From Pseudomonas vlassakiae (GTDB lineage: Bacteria; Pseudomonadota; Gammaproteobacteria; Pseudomonadales; Pseudomonadaceae), in the NCBI RefSeq assembly GCF_014269035.2, contig NZ_JABWRP020000003.1:310001-374000 (forward strand): a stretch of 64,000 nt of DNA. The letters run 5' to 3'. Numbering within the stretch: the stretch's first letter is position 1; the number at the start of each line of letters is the position of its first letter. The notes beneath the pieces are model-generated. The model saw nothing but the letters and a program-made list of their open reading frames with translations. It did no database searches and was not told where the DNA came from. The translations under genes and the position numbers were made by a program. Positions 26,160-36,214 of this stretch are shown here, piece by piece.

Positions 26160-29024
26160 TCAAGGTTTCAGAGAGGCCTGCAATTTCGCCAGTCCATCAT
26201 TCAGCGCCTGCTCCAGCTCGCGCTTGTAGCGCAGGTAGAGGCAGGTCGACCCCTGCTCGTCCTCGAGCAGCTCGGACAGGTCCAGGTCGGTGATGTAGCA
26301 GCGGTAGTGCCCGGCACTGCGGCGCTGGCCAAGGATCTGCCGGGCGACCACCTCATACAGTTGGTCGCCATGCTCCAGCTCGGAAAATTCCTGCTGGTCG
26401 CAATACAGCGTCACATGCACCCCATCCCCCGCGCCGGCCTGCAGAATGGCCTGAACCTCGTAATAGGGTTGGTCGACGCCCGCACTGGGTGCCGGGCGAG
26501 GCTCGATGCTGCGTGCCTTGCCTGGGCCTGAAGGCAGCAGCTGGGCGTAGTGGATAGCCGGTGAAGCCTGTTGCAGATGGTCGAGTGGGAGGCGGGCATC
26601 GTGGCGCACCGCCACCGAACGCAGAAAACGTTGTAACGGCAGCAGCAGATGGCTTTCGTCAAACAATGGCAGGCGCTGTTGCCACAGGGCGTTGTATTCG
26701 TCCAGCACGTACAGGTCGGCCCAGCCATCGAGCAGGCGGTAGAACACCTGGATGCAATTGCGCCGACCTTGTTCCAGTAACAGAGGCAGGTCGCAGTCCT
26801 GCAGCGCATTGCCATCCAGGTGCAACGGGCTGTAGCGGCTGCGCACTTCGCCCAGGTGATCGAGCACGGCATCATGCCCCGCCAGGGTCGCCAGGCTGAC
26901 TTGGCCGGGCAACAGCTCAAGGACGTGGGTGTACTGCGCCACTTGCAGCAGGTAGCGGTGATTCAGGCCCTGGTCGAGCAGCAATTGCGCCGTGTCGAAG
27001 ATCTCCTCGACCCGCTGAGCGATGGCCTGGGCGCGGTTGTGGCAGAAACAGCGCACCCGCACCTGCGGGCGGTGGCTGCGCTGGCCAAGGCTGTTGAGGA
27101 AATCCCGCAGGCAGCGCAGTAGCGCGTGATCACCGTCGTAGCGCTGCACCAGCACTTCATTCCAGCTGTTGAGCGTGACTTGGTCGAGGGTCAGCACCAG
27201 GTTCTCGCGCACACCGGCATAGCTCAGCGAGTCGGTGCGCTCGGTGGTCATCAGGATGTTCAGGTCGCGGTGATGGCGCAGCGGATCGACACCGACATTG
27301 ACCAGCAGCAGGATCTCGTCCGCCACGCTCGGCTGCAGCAGGCGTTCTTCGCTGACGCTGGCCAGGGGCAGCGGAATACTCTGCTGCAGGCTGCCCAGCA
27401 AGTTGAACAGCTCGAATTCGCTGAGGTCGCTGTCGCCGGGGTGCAGCGCCAGGCGTGTGGTGTGGTCGATGACGCCATTGCGGTGGGCCCAGGTCAGCAG
27501 CTCGAGCAACTCACGGCAGCGCTTGATCGGGCTGAAATGCTCCCATTCGTATACGCCCAGGTTGCCGTTGTACAGGCCCCAGTGATGGCTGCCAGGCTCC
27601 TTGCGGTTCGGGGACTGGACCAGCGTCATGGTGTCTTCGGCAATGTCCGGGGCAATGCCCGGGTTGATCACTTCGATCTTGCCGGCGCGGCGCTCGAAGG
27701 CGGCGTACAGGCGCCGGCCCAGGACATTCAGGTCACGCTGGTCGGCGCGGCTGGTGGCACCCTGGTTCTGCGCGAACTGGCCGAGGAAGCGATAGCTATG
27801 GTTGAGCTCCGCCACCAGCTCACGGCGTTCGAGGGCGACCTGGCGCACCTTCCACTGGCTGCGGCTGTCGAGCATGAGCAACTGGCGTTCGTCCCAGCCC
27901 CACTCATAGGTCAGGCGCTGCAACAGTTGGCGCTGCCAGCCGTTGTTACGGCTGCGGTCCAGGCCACTGAGCTTCTTGTTGACCTTCAGGTAAAGGCTGC
28001 GCCTGACCAGCTCGAGCCGAGCGGTTTCCCCGCGTTGCTGCAGATAGCGCTCGATGCGCCGGTACACCATCACATAGGGGTCGAGTTCGTCGAGGTTCAG
28101 ATGGTTGGCGAACACCGCCTGTTTATAGTCCAGGCACAGGCAGCGCACGGTCGGGTGCTCACTGGCATAGACTTCGGTCAGCAGCAGCTTGAGCAGTGAC
28201 TTGTAGGGCGAATCGATGCCCTTGAACAACTGCCAAAGCCCGGCGCCGAGGTACTCGCCTGGTGGAATATGGGCAAGGTTGCCGAGGTCCAGGGCGTCCT
28301 GATTGCGGATGAAACGCTTGGACAGCAGGGTCTCGGTGTAGGCCTGATAGTTGTGCTCTTCATAGACCGGCACCAGCCACCACAGCGGCGTGCGCCCGGC
28401 CAGCCAGATGGCCGTGCGATAGAACTCGTCGAGCAGCAGGAAATGTTGCGTGGTGCCGCAGTCGTCGGAGCTGAGCTGGCTGTCGCGCTGGCCCTGGGAG
28501 AAGCTTTGCGGGTCGATCAGGAAGAAGTGAGCCTCGGCACCCTGGCTGGCCGCCCAGGCCTCCAGCAGCTGGCACTTGCGGCGCAACTCTTCGCGCTCGG
28601 CCTCGCTCAGGCCAGGGGCATGGCATACCCAGAGGTCCATGTCGCTCTGTTCGGCCTGGGCCAGCGTACCGAGACTGCCCATCAGGAACAGGCCGTGTAT
28701 CGGGCGTGGCGGGTTGCCATGACGGGTTTTGTAGGCGAACGAGCGAGCCAGGCGTTGGGCATCGGCGACCTGCTCGGCATCCGGCTCGAACCCCGCCACC
28801 CCGGCCGGAGTGGCGCCGGATACGTAACCGGGCAACAGCGGGTGGTTGACGTGGAACAGCAGCGGCAGCAGGGTCAGGACCAGCTGCTGGCGGCTCGACA
28901 GGCCCTCCATTGCACGTTCGAGCCGGCACTGGTTGATGTGCAGGAAGCGCGCACGCAATGTCGCCAGCACCTTGCGGTCGATGCCTTCGTCCAGGTCAGG
29001 GCGGATTTCGTGGGGGTGGTTCAT
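26160..29024 (-). CDS. cyaA: Class I adenylate cyclase
   Basis: This 954-residue enzyme makes cAMP from ATP. The N-terminal half is the catalytic domain, with the nucleotidyltransferase signature GSLGTLAQAEQSDMDLWVC near residue 115; the C-terminal half is the regulatory region of class I cyclases. The length is full for pseudomonads. No gene lies within 148 bases on either side in the same direction, so it appears monocistronic. Confidence 0.95.
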   Translation of the reverse strand: MNHPHEIRPDLDEGIDRKVLATLRARFLHINQCRLERAMEGLSSRQQLVLTLLPLLFHVNHPLLPGYVSGATPAGVAGFEPDAEQVADAQRLARSFAYKTRHGNPPRPIHGLFLMGSLGTLAQAEQSDMDLWVCHAPGLSEAEREELRRKCQLLEAWAASQGAEAHFFLIDPQSFSQGQRDSQLSSDDCGTTQHFLLLDEFYRTAIWLAGRTPLWWLVPVYEEHNYQAYTETLLSKRFIRNQDALDLGNLAHIPPGEYLGAGLWQLFKGIDSPYKSLLKLLLTEVYASEHPTVRCLCLDYKQAVFANHLNLDELDPYVMVYRRIERYLQQRGETARLELVRRSLYLKVNKKLSGLDRSRNNGWQRQLLQRLTYEWGWDERQLLMLDSRSQWKVRQVALERRELVAELNHSYRFLGQFAQNQGATSRADQRDLNVLGRRLYAAFERRAGKIEVINPGIAPDIAEDTMTLVQSPNRKEPGSHHWGLYNGNLGVYEWEHFSPIKRCRELLELLTWAHRNGVIDHTTRLALHPGDSDLSEFELFNLLGSLQQSIPLPLASVSEERLLQPSVADEILLLVNVGVDPLRHHRDLNILMTTERTDSLSYAGVRENLVLTLDQVTLNSWNEVLVQRYDGDHALLRCLRDFLNSLGQRSHRPQVRVRCFCHNRAQAIAQRVEEIFDTAQLLLDQGLNHRYLLQVAQYTHVLELLPGQVSLATLAGHDAVLDHLGEVRSRYSPLHLDGNALQDCDLPLLLEQGRRNCIQVFYRLLDGWADLYVLDEYNALWQQRLPLFDESHLLLPLQRFLRSVAVRHDARLPLDHLQQASPAIHYAQLLPSGPGKARSIEPRPAPSAGVDQPYYEVQAILQAGAGDGVHVTLYCDQQEFSELEHGDQLYEVVARQILGQRRSAGHYRCYITDLDLSELLEDEQGSTCLYLRYKRELEQALNDGLAKLQASLKP

Positions 29025-29130
29025 TGCACACTCAGGGCGGGCCAGGAAAGCTGTGGCGAGTTTAGCCTGAGTGGGGCAGTCGGATAAGCGGAATATGGAT
29101 TATTGGCGCCATTTTTCTATCGTCTGTTCT

Positions 29131-29165
29131 GGCCCCTTTCGCGGGCAAGCCCGCGAAGAGGCCGG
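29131..29165. repeat. REP element (single)
   Basis: TTCGCGGGC and GCCCGCGAA (29138-29146, 29149-29157), preceded by GGCCCC and followed by GAGGCCGG, match the short P. putida REP pattern. It lies between cyaA and a small conserved gene. Confidence 0.7.
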
Positions 29166-29172
29166 TGCAGGG

Positions 29173-29418
29173 TCAGGCTGGCTGTGGGGCTTTGAGGACG
29201 TTCAACAGCAACTGCACGCTCTCCACCGCATCATGCCCCAGGCTGGTCAGGTAACCGCCATCAGGTTGATCGGTCAGTTGCTTGGCATGCAGGCGCTTGG
29301 CCGCAGCGACCAGGGCGGGGGAGGCATTGGCGTGAATCTTGATGCCTTCCTGGTTGCTGTCCAGGTTGAACAGGGCGAGCACTTCCAGTTCGGCGATCAG
29401 TTCGGGGCTAAAGGACAT
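29173..29418 (-). CDS. Small TIGR02647-type conserved protein
   Basis: This 81-residue helical protein (SPELIAELEVLALFNLDSNQEGIKIH, VAAAKRLHAKQLTDQPDGGYLTSLGHDAVESVQLLL) resembles the gammaproteobacterial TIGR02647 family, some of whose members are labelled DNA-binding. The function is unknown. An AGGAGT site precedes the ATG. Confidence 0.8.
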   Translation of the reverse strand: MSFSPELIAELEVLALFNLDSNQEGIKIHANASPALVAAAKRLHAKQLTDQPDGGYLTSLGHDAVESVQLLLNVLKAPQPA

Positions 29419-29487
29419 GGCGACTCCTGACTTCCAGACAAGGATGGCGGCACCGCCAGCGGTGCCTGATCCAAGAGTGTAGTCGGG

Positions 29488-29787
29488 TTATTCGTCGTCG
29501 CTTTGACCCATCTCAGGCGGCAGCTCGGGCAGGGCACGCAGGGCGGTCTCATACCACTCGCCGTTGAATGCGCGGTCCTCCTGGAGCATGTTGTCGATTT
29601 CGAAGGCCAGAACGTGGGCCATGAGGTTGAGGATGTCTTCACGCTCATAGCCGACCAGGGTCAGCTTGTTGAAGGTGGCCTTGGCCGCTGGCGGCTCGCC
29701 GCTTTCGATCTGGTTTTCGATGGCTTCGGTCAGCGTCGCTTCGGCGAAGGCTTCGTCGTCATTGTCGATTTCGTCGTGTTCGCTCAT
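29488..29787 (-). CDS. Conserved hypothetical acidic protein
   Basis: This 99-residue acidic protein has an Asp/Glu-rich N-terminus and an amphipathic helical middle (YEREDILNLMAHVLAFEIDNMLQEDRAFNGEWYETALRALPELPPEM). I did not recognise a characterised family. CAGGAG lies 8 bases before the ATG at 29787, so the longer frame to 29823 is unlikely. It sits 69 bases upstream of the TIGR02647-type gene and may share its transcript. Confidence 0.8.
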   Translation of the reverse strand: MSEHDEIDNDDEAFAEATLTEAIENQIESGEPPAAKATFNKLTLVGYEREDILNLMAHVLAFEIDNMLQEDRAFNGEWYETALRALPELPPEMGQSDDE

Positions 29788-29934
29788 GGCGCTACTCCTG
29801 TGGGGGGACGCACAGTTTGCCACGCCTGCGTTGGCAATGCCTGGTCATCGACAGGGCGCATGACGCTGGTCAGGCTTGTATGGACGGTTTATAAGAACCG
29901 AGCCATCCCCACACGGCCTGGAGGCTGTAACCCG

Positions 29935-30597
29935 ATGCTCAAGCTTTACGGATTCTCGGTCAGCAACTACTACAACATGGTCAAGCTGGCCCTGCTGGAG
30001 AAAGGCCTGCCTTTCGAGGAAGTCACCTTCTATGGCGGGCAGGCGCCGCATGCGCTGGAAGTCAGCCCGCGGGGCAAGGTGCCGGTGCTGGAAACCGAAC
30101 ACGGCTTCCTCAGCGAAACCAGCGTAATCCTCGACTATATCGAGCAGACCCAAGGTGGCAAGGCGCTGCTGCCCAGCGACCCGTTCGGCCAGGCCAAGGT
30201 GCGCGAACTGCTGAAGGAAATCGAACTGTACATCGAGCTGCCGGCGCGTACCTGCTACGGCGAGTCGTTCTTCGGCATGCCGGTGGAGCCGCTGGTCAAG
30301 GAGCGCGCGCGTACCGACTTGCTGGCGGGGTTTGCCACGCTCAAGCGCAATGGCCGTTTCGCGCCTTATGTGGCGGGTGAGCACCTGACCCTCGCCGACC
30401 TGATGTTCTGCTTCTCGGTGGACCTGGCGTGCGCGGTAGGCAAGAAAGTGCTGGGTATCGACTTCCTGGCGGACTTCCCGCAGGCGAAGGCGTTGCTGCA
30501 ACTGCTGGGTGAGAACCCGCACATGGCGCGGATCGTGGCCGACAAGGAGGCCTCGATGCCGGCCTTCATGGAGATGATCCGCAGCGGCAAGCGCTGA
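29935..30597 (+). CDS. Glutathione S-transferase
   Basis: This 220-residue protein has a thioredoxin-like N-terminal domain (LKLYGFSVSNYYNMVKLALLEKGLPFEEV, GKVPVLETEHGFLSETSVILDYIE) and an all-helical C-terminal domain with the GST N-capping motif (EHLTLADLMFCF). It probably conjugates glutathione to electrophiles in the cytoplasm; the class and substrate are not clear. A GGAGG site precedes the ATG at 29935. Confidence 0.9.
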   Translation: MLKLYGFSVSNYYNMVKLALLEKGLPFEEVTFYGGQAPHALEVSPRGKVPVLETEHGFLSETSVILDYIEQTQGGKALLPSDPFGQAKVRELLKEIELYIELPARTCYGESFFGMPVEPLVKERARTDLLAGFATLKRNGRFAPYVAGEHLTLADLMFCFSVDLACAVGKKVLGIDFLADFPQAKALLQLLGENPHMARIVADKEASMPAFMEMIRSGKR

Positions 30598-30611
30598 GAC
30601 CGCGTTGGAGT

Positions 30612-30690
30612 CATCGCGGGTAAACCCGCTCCCTCAGGGACTGCACTGCTTTTGGCGCCTGTGCAATACCTGTGGGTGCGGGTTCATCGA
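30612..30690. repeat. REP-like pair between GST and argH
   Basis: A REP-like unit (ATCGCGGGTAAACCCGCTCC from 30613) is followed by an inverted, more degenerate copy (TGTGGGTGCGGGTTCATCG near 30671-30689). The stretch to argH holds no ORF. Confidence 0.55.
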
Positions 30691-30735
30691 GGCGTCGAAC
30701 CGCCGCGAACGAGGGCGAAGCCCTCGCAATGGGCT

Positions 30736-32130
30736 TTAGCGCGAAGCCAGCAGGGCCTTGCCGCGAGCCACGGCAGCACGCACCTGGGCTGGCGCGGTTC
30801 CACCGATGTGGTTACGGGCATTCACCGACCCCTCCAGGGTCAGCACGGCAAACACGTCCTGCTCGATCTGGTCGCTGAACTGGCGCAGTTCGTCCAGGCT
30901 CATCTCGGCCAGGTCCTTGCCCGTGTCGACGCCATACTTCACCGCGTGGCCGACGATCTCGTGGCAGTCACGGAACGGCAGGCCGCGGCGAACCAGATAG
31001 TCGGCCAGGTCGGTCGCGGTGGAGAAACCGCGCAGAGCCGCTTCGCGCATGATGGCGTGCTTGGGCTTGATCGCCGGGATCATGTCGGCAAAGGCGCGCA
31101 GCGAGTCGCGCAGGGTGTCGGCGGCGTCGAACAGCGGCTCCTTGTCTTCCTGGTTGTCCTTGTTGTAGGCCAGCGGCTGGCCTTTCATCAGGGTCAGCAG
31201 GCCGGTCAGGGCGCCGAACACACGGCCGCTCTTGCCGCGCACCAGCTCCGGTACGTCCGGGTTCTTCTTCTGCGGCATGATCGAGCTGCCGGTGCAGAAG
31301 CGATCAGGCAGGTCGATGAACTGGAACTGGGCGCTGGTCCACAGCACCAGTTCCTCGGAGAAGCGCGACAGGTGCATCATCGCCACGCTGGCGGCCGCGC
31401 AGAATTCGATGGCGAAGTCACGGTCCGAGACGCCGTCCAGCGAGTTGCCGGCCACGGCTTCGAAGCCCAGCAGCTTGCAGGTCAGCTCACGGTCGATAGG
31501 GTAGGTGGTGCCGGCCAGCGCGGCACTGCCCAACGGCATGCGATTGGCGCGCTTGCGGCAGTCGACCAGGCGCTCGTAGTCGCGGCTGAGCATTTCGAAC
31601 CAGGCCAGCAGGTGGTGGCCGAAGGTGACCGGCTGGGCAGTCTGCAGGTGGGTGAAGCCAGGCATGATGGTTTCGGCTTCGCGTTCGGCCTGCTCCAGCA
31701 GACCCTGCTGCAGACGGGTGATCTCGGCCAGGATCAGGTCGATCTCGTCACGCAGCCACAGGCGGATGTCGGTGGCCACCTGGTCGTTGCGGCTACGGCC
31801 GGTGTGCAGCTTCTTGCCGGTGATGCCGATACGGTCGGTCAGGCGTGCTTCGATGTTCATGTGCACGTCTTCGAGGTCGACACGCCAGTCGAAGCTGCCA
31901 GCCTCGATTTCGCCCTGGATGGTTTTCAGGCCATCGATGATGGTGTCGCGCTCGGCATCGCTGAGGACGCCGACCTGTGCCAGCATGGTGGCGTGGGCGA
32001 TCGAACCCATGATGTCGTGGCGGTACAGGCGCTTGTCGAAGTCGACCGAAGCGGTGAAACGGGCGACGAAGGCGTCGACGGGCTCACTGAAGCGGCCGCC
32101 CCAGGACTGATTGGTCTTGTCGGTGCTCAT
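30736..32130 (-). CDS. argH: Argininosuccinate lyase
   Basis: This 464-residue enzyme splits argininosuccinate into arginine and fumarate, the last step of arginine synthesis. The fumarase-superfamily signature [20 protein letters not shown] and the [13 protein letters not shown] region are intact. The placement divergent from algR is conserved in pseudomonads. Confidence 0.96.
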   Translation of the reverse strand: MSTDKTNQSWGGRFSEPVDAFVARFTASVDFDKRLYRHDIMGSIAHATMLAQVGVLSDAERDTIIDGLKTIQGEIEAGSFDWRVDLEDVHMNIEARLTDRIGITGKKLHTGRSRNDQVATDIRLWLRDEIDLILAEITRLQQGLLEQAEREAETIMPGFTHLQTAQPVTFGHHLLAWFEMLSRDYERLVDCRKRANRMPLGSAALAGTTYPIDRELTCKLLGFEAVAGNSLDGVSDRDFAIEFCAAASVAMMHLSRFSEELVLWTSAQFQFIDLPDRFCTGSSIMPQKKNPDVPELVRGKSGRVFGALTGLLTLMKGQPLAYNKDNQEDKEPLFDAADTLRDSLRAFADMIPAIKPKHAIMREAALRGFSTATDLADYLVRRGLPFRDCHEIVGHAVKYGVDTGKDLAEMSLDELRQFSDQIEQDVFAVLTLEGSVNARNHIGGTAPAQVRAAVARGKALLASR

Positions 32131-32439
32131 GGATTCACTCTATGCAGGCGTGAACGAAAAAGTGGCGCCGATAATAGCAGGGTTGGGCCTGACACCGCAG
32201 GACATCGGTCGACAGAAACCGGAGGCAAACATCGGTAAAGGTGGGCGGAGACGATATTCACCGATTGAACGGCAGTGTTCCACGGACCGTCTACAGTTGG
32301 ACAGAGGACTGGCAGCTATTCTGCTGGCTCAGTGAATCTTTGGCCTTCGTATCGGTCTAGAGCGTGACCGCAGCGTCGCTCGACCTGCTCTTGTCTACGC
32401 TATACCTGTGCGAGACTCACTCAGGAATCCAGAGCAATT
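32131..32439. other. argH-algR intergenic region without algZ
   Basis: These 309 bases separate divergent argH and algR and hold the promoters of both. No stretch codes for the sensor AlgZ/FimS, which in P. aeruginosa lies just upstream of algR; the only frame (32111-32335) has no protein character. No clear sigma-factor consensus was identified. Confidence 0.7.
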
Positions 32440-33189
32440 ATGAATGTCCTGATCGTTGATGACGAACCCCAAGCCCGTGAACGCCTCACACGGCTATTCG
32501 CTGAACTGGAGGGTTACACCGTGCTGGAGCCCAGCGCCACCAACGGCGAGGAGGCTCTGACACTGATCGAAAGCCTCAAGCCGGATGTGGTTCTGCTGGA
32601 CATCGGCATGCCAGGCCTGGATGGCTTGCAGGTTGCTGCGCGCTTGTGCGAACGCGAGGCGCCACCGTCCGTGGTGTTCTGTACCGGCGACGATGAATAC
32701 GGTGCCGAGGCGTTCAAGGACAGCACCCTCAGCCACGTGACCAAGCCAATCCAGCCTCAGGCCCTGCGCGATGCCTTGCGCAAGGCCGAGAAGCCCAACC
32801 GTGCCCAGCTGGCGGCGTTGACCCGGCCTGGCAGCGAAGGCGGTGGGCCGCGCAGCCATATCAGTGCGCGTACGCGCAAGGGTATCGAGCTGATTCCATT
32901 GCCCCAGGTGATCTATTTCATCGCCGACCACAAGTACGTGACCTTGCGCCACGAAGCCGGGGAGGTGCTGCTCGACGAGCCGCTCAAGGCGCTGGAGGAT
33001 GAATTCGGCGAGCGATTCGTGCGTATCCACCGCAATGCGCTGGTCGCGCGCGAACGCATCGAACGCCTGCAGCGCACGCCATTGGGGCATTTCCAGCTAT
33101 TCCTCAAGGGCCTCGACGGCGACGCCCTGACGGTCAGCCGCCGGCATGTGGCAGGCGTGCGCAAGATGATGCAAACACTCCAAGGCTGA
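32440..33189 (+). CDS. algR: LytTR-type response regulator AlgR
   Basis: This 249-residue regulator has an N-terminal receiver (acidic DDE, phospho-acceptor Asp54 in LLDIGMPGLDG, Thr and Lys in FCTGDDE and HVTKP) and a C-terminal LytTR DNA-binding domain (about 140-245; ISARTRKGIELIPLPQVIYFIADHKYV, FVRIHRNALVAR). AlgR controls alginate, twitching and other traits in P. aeruginosa. The usual partner gene algZ is missing here. The hem operon follows. Confidence 0.93.
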   Translation: MNVLIVDDEPQARERLTRLFAELEGYTVLEPSATNGEEALTLIESLKPDVVLLDIGMPGLDGLQVAARLCEREAPPSVVFCTGDDEYGAEAFKDSTLSHVTKPIQPQALRDALRKAEKPNRAQLAALTRPGSEGGGPRSHISARTRKGIELIPLPQVIYFIADHKYVTLRHEAGEVLLDEPLKALEDEFGERFVRIHRNALVARERIERLQRTPLGHFQLFLKGLDGDALTVSRRHVAGVRKMMQTLQG

Positions 33190-33208
33190 GCCTGCATGGC
33201 AACGGCTG

Positions 33209-33282
33209 CGCCCTTGTGCGCGGCTGAAGCCGGTCCCACAGGTACGGCGCCGCCTGTAGGGGAGGCTTTGGCCGCGAAGGGC
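33209..33282. repeat. REP pair between algR and hemC
   Basis: Two REP-like units in opposite orientation (CGCGGCTGAAGCCGGTCCCA from 33219, and AGGCTTTGGCCGCGAAGGGC ending 33281) form a long potential hairpin. Confidence 0.65.
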
Positions 33283-33361
33283 CCTGACGCTGATCCACAT
33301 CTGCTGGCGATGCCGGTGATGCTGTTATCATCAGCGGCATTTCTCTGCATCGGGGCGTTTC

Positions 33362-34303
33362 ATGTCCACTCGCGAAATCCGCATTGCCACCCGTAAAAGT
33401 GCCTTGGCCTTGTGGCAGGCCGAATATGTCAAAGCCCGCCTCGAGCAGGCGCACCCCGGTCTGCGGGTGACCCTGGTACCCATGGTCAGTCGCGGCGACA
33501 AGCTGCTCGACGCACCGCTGGCGAAAATCGGCGGCAAGGGGTTGTTCGTCAAAGAGCTGGAAACAGCGCTGCTGGACAACGAAGCCGACATCGCCGTGCA
33601 TTCGATGAAGGATGTACCCATGGACTTCCCCGATGGCCTGGGCCTGTTCTGCATCTGCGAGCGCGAAGACCCGCGCGATGCATTCGTCTCCAATACCTTC
33701 GCCAGCCTCGACGCCCTGCCAGCCGGCAGCATCGTCGGCACCTCCAGCCTGCGCCGCCAGGCTCAGTTGCTGGCGCGTCGGCCGGACCTCAAAATCCACT
33801 TCCTGCGCGGCAACGTCAACACCCGCCTGGCCAAGCTCGATGCCGGCGAATACGACGCCATCATCCTCGCCGCCGCGGGCTTGATCCGCCTGGGCTTCGA
33901 GGATCGCATCAGCGATACCATCAGCGTCGAGCACAGCCTGCCAGCCGGTGGCCAGGGCGCGGTGGGTATCGAGTGCCGCAGCGCCGACACTGAAATCCAT
34001 GCCCTGCTGGCGCCGCTGCACCACGCCGATACCGCCGACCGTGTAGTTGCCGAGCGTGCCTTGAACAAGCGCCTCAACGGCGGCTGCCAGGTGCCGATCG
34101 CCTGCTATGCGGTGCTCGAAGGCGATCAGCTGTGGTTGCGCGGCCTGGTTGGCCAGCCAAGTGGCGGGACCTTGCTGGTGGCGGACGCCCGTGCGCCGCG
34201 TGCGGCTGCCGAGACCTTGGGCGTGCAGGTCGCCGAAGCCCTGCTGGGTCAGGGCGCCGAAGCCATTCTCAAGGAAGTCTACGGCGAGGCCGGGCATCCG
34301 TGA
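33362..34303 (+). CDS. hemC: Porphobilinogen deaminase
   Basis: This 313-residue enzyme polymerises four porphobilinogens into hydroxymethylbilane for heme and siroheme synthesis. The dipyrromethane cofactor Cys242 is in [12 protein letters not shown], and the Arg-rich substrate channel ([18 protein letters not shown]) is intact. Its stop overlaps the hemD GTG start by 4 bases. Confidence 0.96.
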   Translation: MSTREIRIATRKSALALWQAEYVKARLEQAHPGLRVTLVPMVSRGDKLLDAPLAKIGGKGLFVKELETALLDNEADIAVHSMKDVPMDFPDGLGLFCICEREDPRDAFVSNTFASLDALPAGSIVGTSSLRRQAQLLARRPDLKIHFLRGNVNTRLAKLDAGEYDAIILAAAGLIRLGFEDRISDTISVEHSLPAGGQGAVGIECRSADTEIHALLAPLHHADTADRVVAERALNKRLNGGCQVPIACYAVLEGDQLWLRGLVGQPSGGTLLVADARAPRAAAETLGVQVAEALLGQGAEAILKEVYGEAGHP

Positions 34304-35082
34304 GCTCCTGGCGCCTGCTGCTGACCCGGCCTGAAGAGGACTGCGCGGCACTGGCGCAGAGCCTGGCCGTTGCCGGTGTGGCCAGCAGTTGCCTGCCGTT
34401 GCTGGCCATCGAGCCTGTCGCGCTGGCTGACGGGCAGCGTCGGCAGCTGGCCGGGCTGGCGCAGTACCAGGCGATCATCGTGGTCAGCAAGCCGGCGGCA
34501 CGGCTGCTGCTTGGGCAGCTGCAGGGCGCTGGCTTGCAAGCGCCCACCGCAGGCTGGTTTACCGTGGGTGAGGCGACGGCAGCAGTGCTGCAGTGCGCAG
34601 GCCTTCAGGTGACATTCCCGGTGCAAGGCGACGACAGCGAGGCCTTGCTCGCGCTCCCGGCCCTACGCCAGGCTATTGCGGCGCCTGAGGCCCGCGTGCT
34701 GATTGTTCGTGGCGTCGGAGGTCGCGAACTGCTGGCCGAGCGTCTTGCAGAGCAAGGTGCTAGTGTCGAATATCTGGAACTGTATCGTCGCTGCCTGCCG
34801 GCGTACCCGGCGGGCACGCTGATGCGCCGCATAGAAGCGGAACGCCTCAATGGCCTGGTGGTCAGCAGTGGGCAGGGTCTTGAACATTTGCAGCAAATGG
34901 CTGGCGCCGATTGGCCGCAGGTAGCCAGGCTGGCGTTGTTCGTGCCCAGCCCGCGGGTCGCTGAACAGGCCCGGGCCGCCGGGGCCCAACAGGTTGTGGA
35001 TTGCCGTGGCGCGAGTGCCACGGCCTTGCTGGCAGCCGTGCAGCGTAGCGCTGTACCTGCCTCTCAAGGCGCTTCGCACTAG
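34300..35082 (+). CDS. hemD: Uroporphyrinogen-III synthase
   Basis: This 260-residue protein shows the two-domain uroporphyrinogen-III synthase pattern ([58 protein letters not shown]). It cyclises hydroxymethylbilane. The GTG at 34300 overlaps the hemC stop (GTGA) and aligns with the family start. Confidence 0.94.
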   Translation: MSSWRLLLTRPEEDCAALAQSLAVAGVASSCLPLLAIEPVALADGQRRQLAGLAQYQAIIVVSKPAARLLLGQLQGAGLQAPTAGWFTVGEATAAVLQCAGLQVTFPVQGDDSEALLALPALRQAIAAPEARVLIVRGVGGRELLAERLAEQGASVEYLELYRRCLPAYPAGTLMRRIEAERLNGLVVSSGQGLEHLQQMAGADWPQVARLALFVPSPRVAEQARAAGAQQVVDCRGASATALLAAVQRSAVPASQGASH

Positions 35083-35113
35083 CGCGAGGCGCCCCCATGC
35101 AAAGGATGGATAC

Positions 35114-36214
35114 GTGAGCGAAACTGTCTTGCCCAACAATGATCAGCCGTCGGCGCAGGAGCCGGCGCAACCCGTCACCGACAAGCCTGTAAAGCGCTCT
35201 GGCAGTGGTCTGGCCGTGCTGGCGCTGTTGCTGGGTGCGGCCGGGGTCGCAGTAGGGGGTTGGGGTGTCTGGCAGGTGCGGCAGCTGCAAGGCAGCGAGG
35301 TGAACCAGGGTCAGCACCTTGAAGCCCTCAGCCAGCGCGCCGCGGCGCTGCAGCAGCGTGAGCAGCAGATCAGTGCACAACTGGCCAGCCTGCCGGCCGC
35401 CAGTGAGCTGGAAGACCGTCGCCGCCTGGTGGCGCAACTGCAAGGCGACCAGCAGCGTCTCAGCCAGCGTCTGGAAACCGTACTTGGCGAAAGCCGCAAG
35501 GAGTGGCGCCTGGCCGAGGCCGAGCACCTGCTGCGCCTGGCTACCCTGCGCTTGTCGGCGCTGCAGGACATCACCAGCGCCAAGGCCCTGGTCGAAGGGG
35601 CCGACGAAATCCTCCGTGAACAGAGCGACCCTGGCGCCTTTGCCGCCCGCGAGCAACTGGCGCGCAGCCTGGCCACGCTCAACAGTACCCAGCAGCCGGA
35701 CCGCACCGGTCTGTTCCTCAAACTCGCCGCCCAGCGTGAGCTGGTGCAACAGCTCAGCGCCCAGTCTCCCGAATTCGCCAGCAACGCCGATGCGCTTGGT
35801 GCGCTGACCGCCGATGGTGACGGGGCCAGTCGCCTGTCGCAGTGGTGGGCAGAAATCTCCAAGTACTTCCAGATCGACTTCAACGCCGATGACAATGTGC
35901 GGCCGTTGCTGGCTGGCCAGCAGCTGAACCAGTTGCGCCTGGCCCTGAGCCTGACCATCGAGCAGGCGCAGTGGGCTGCGCTCAATGGCGAGGCCAAGGT
36001 GTACAACCAGGCCCTGGATGATGCCCGTAGCGTGCTGCTGGCCAACTTCAATGCCGACAACCCGCAAAGCAAGGCGATGCTCGACAGCCTCAACGCGTTG
36101 GCTGAGCAGCCCGTCTCGGTAGTGACCCCGGACCTGAGCGAAAGCCTGGCGGCGGTGCAGGCGTACATTCAACGCCGCCATCTGCCAGCCGAGGCTGAAG
36201 GGGGCAAGCCATGA
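35114..36214 (+). CDS. hemX: HemX-like membrane protein
   Basis: This 366-residue protein has one transmembrane helix near residues 35-55 (GLAVLALLLGAAGVAVGGWGVW), followed by a coiled coil (residues about 65-135) and a large helical periplasmic part. HemX family members are often labelled uroporphyrin-III C-methyltransferase but lack that domain, as here; the role in heme synthesis is unclear. GTG 35114 follows AAAGGA. The stop overlaps hemY by 4 bases. Confidence 0.88.
   Translation: MSETVLPNNDQPSAQEPAQPVTDKPVKRSGSGLAVLALLLGAAGVAVGGWGVWQVRQLQGSEVNQGQHLEALSQRAAALQQREQQISAQLASLPAASELEDRRRLVAQLQGDQQRLSQRLETVLGESRKEWRLAEAEHLLRLATLRLSALQDITSAKALVEGADEILREQSDPGAFAAREQLARSLATLNSTQQPDRTGLFLKLAAQRELVQQLSAQSPEFASNADALGALTADGDGASRLSQWWAEISKYFQIDFNADDNVRPLLAGQQLNQLRLALSLTIEQAQWAALNGEAKVYNQALDDARSVLLANFNADNPQSKAMLDSLNALAEQPVSVVTPDLSESLAAVQAYIQRRHLPAEAEGGKP

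Noticed and set aside
32111..32335. Possible remnant of algZ between argH and algR
   Set aside because: The frame has no kinase or membrane-helix features, so it is not a remnant of a sensor.
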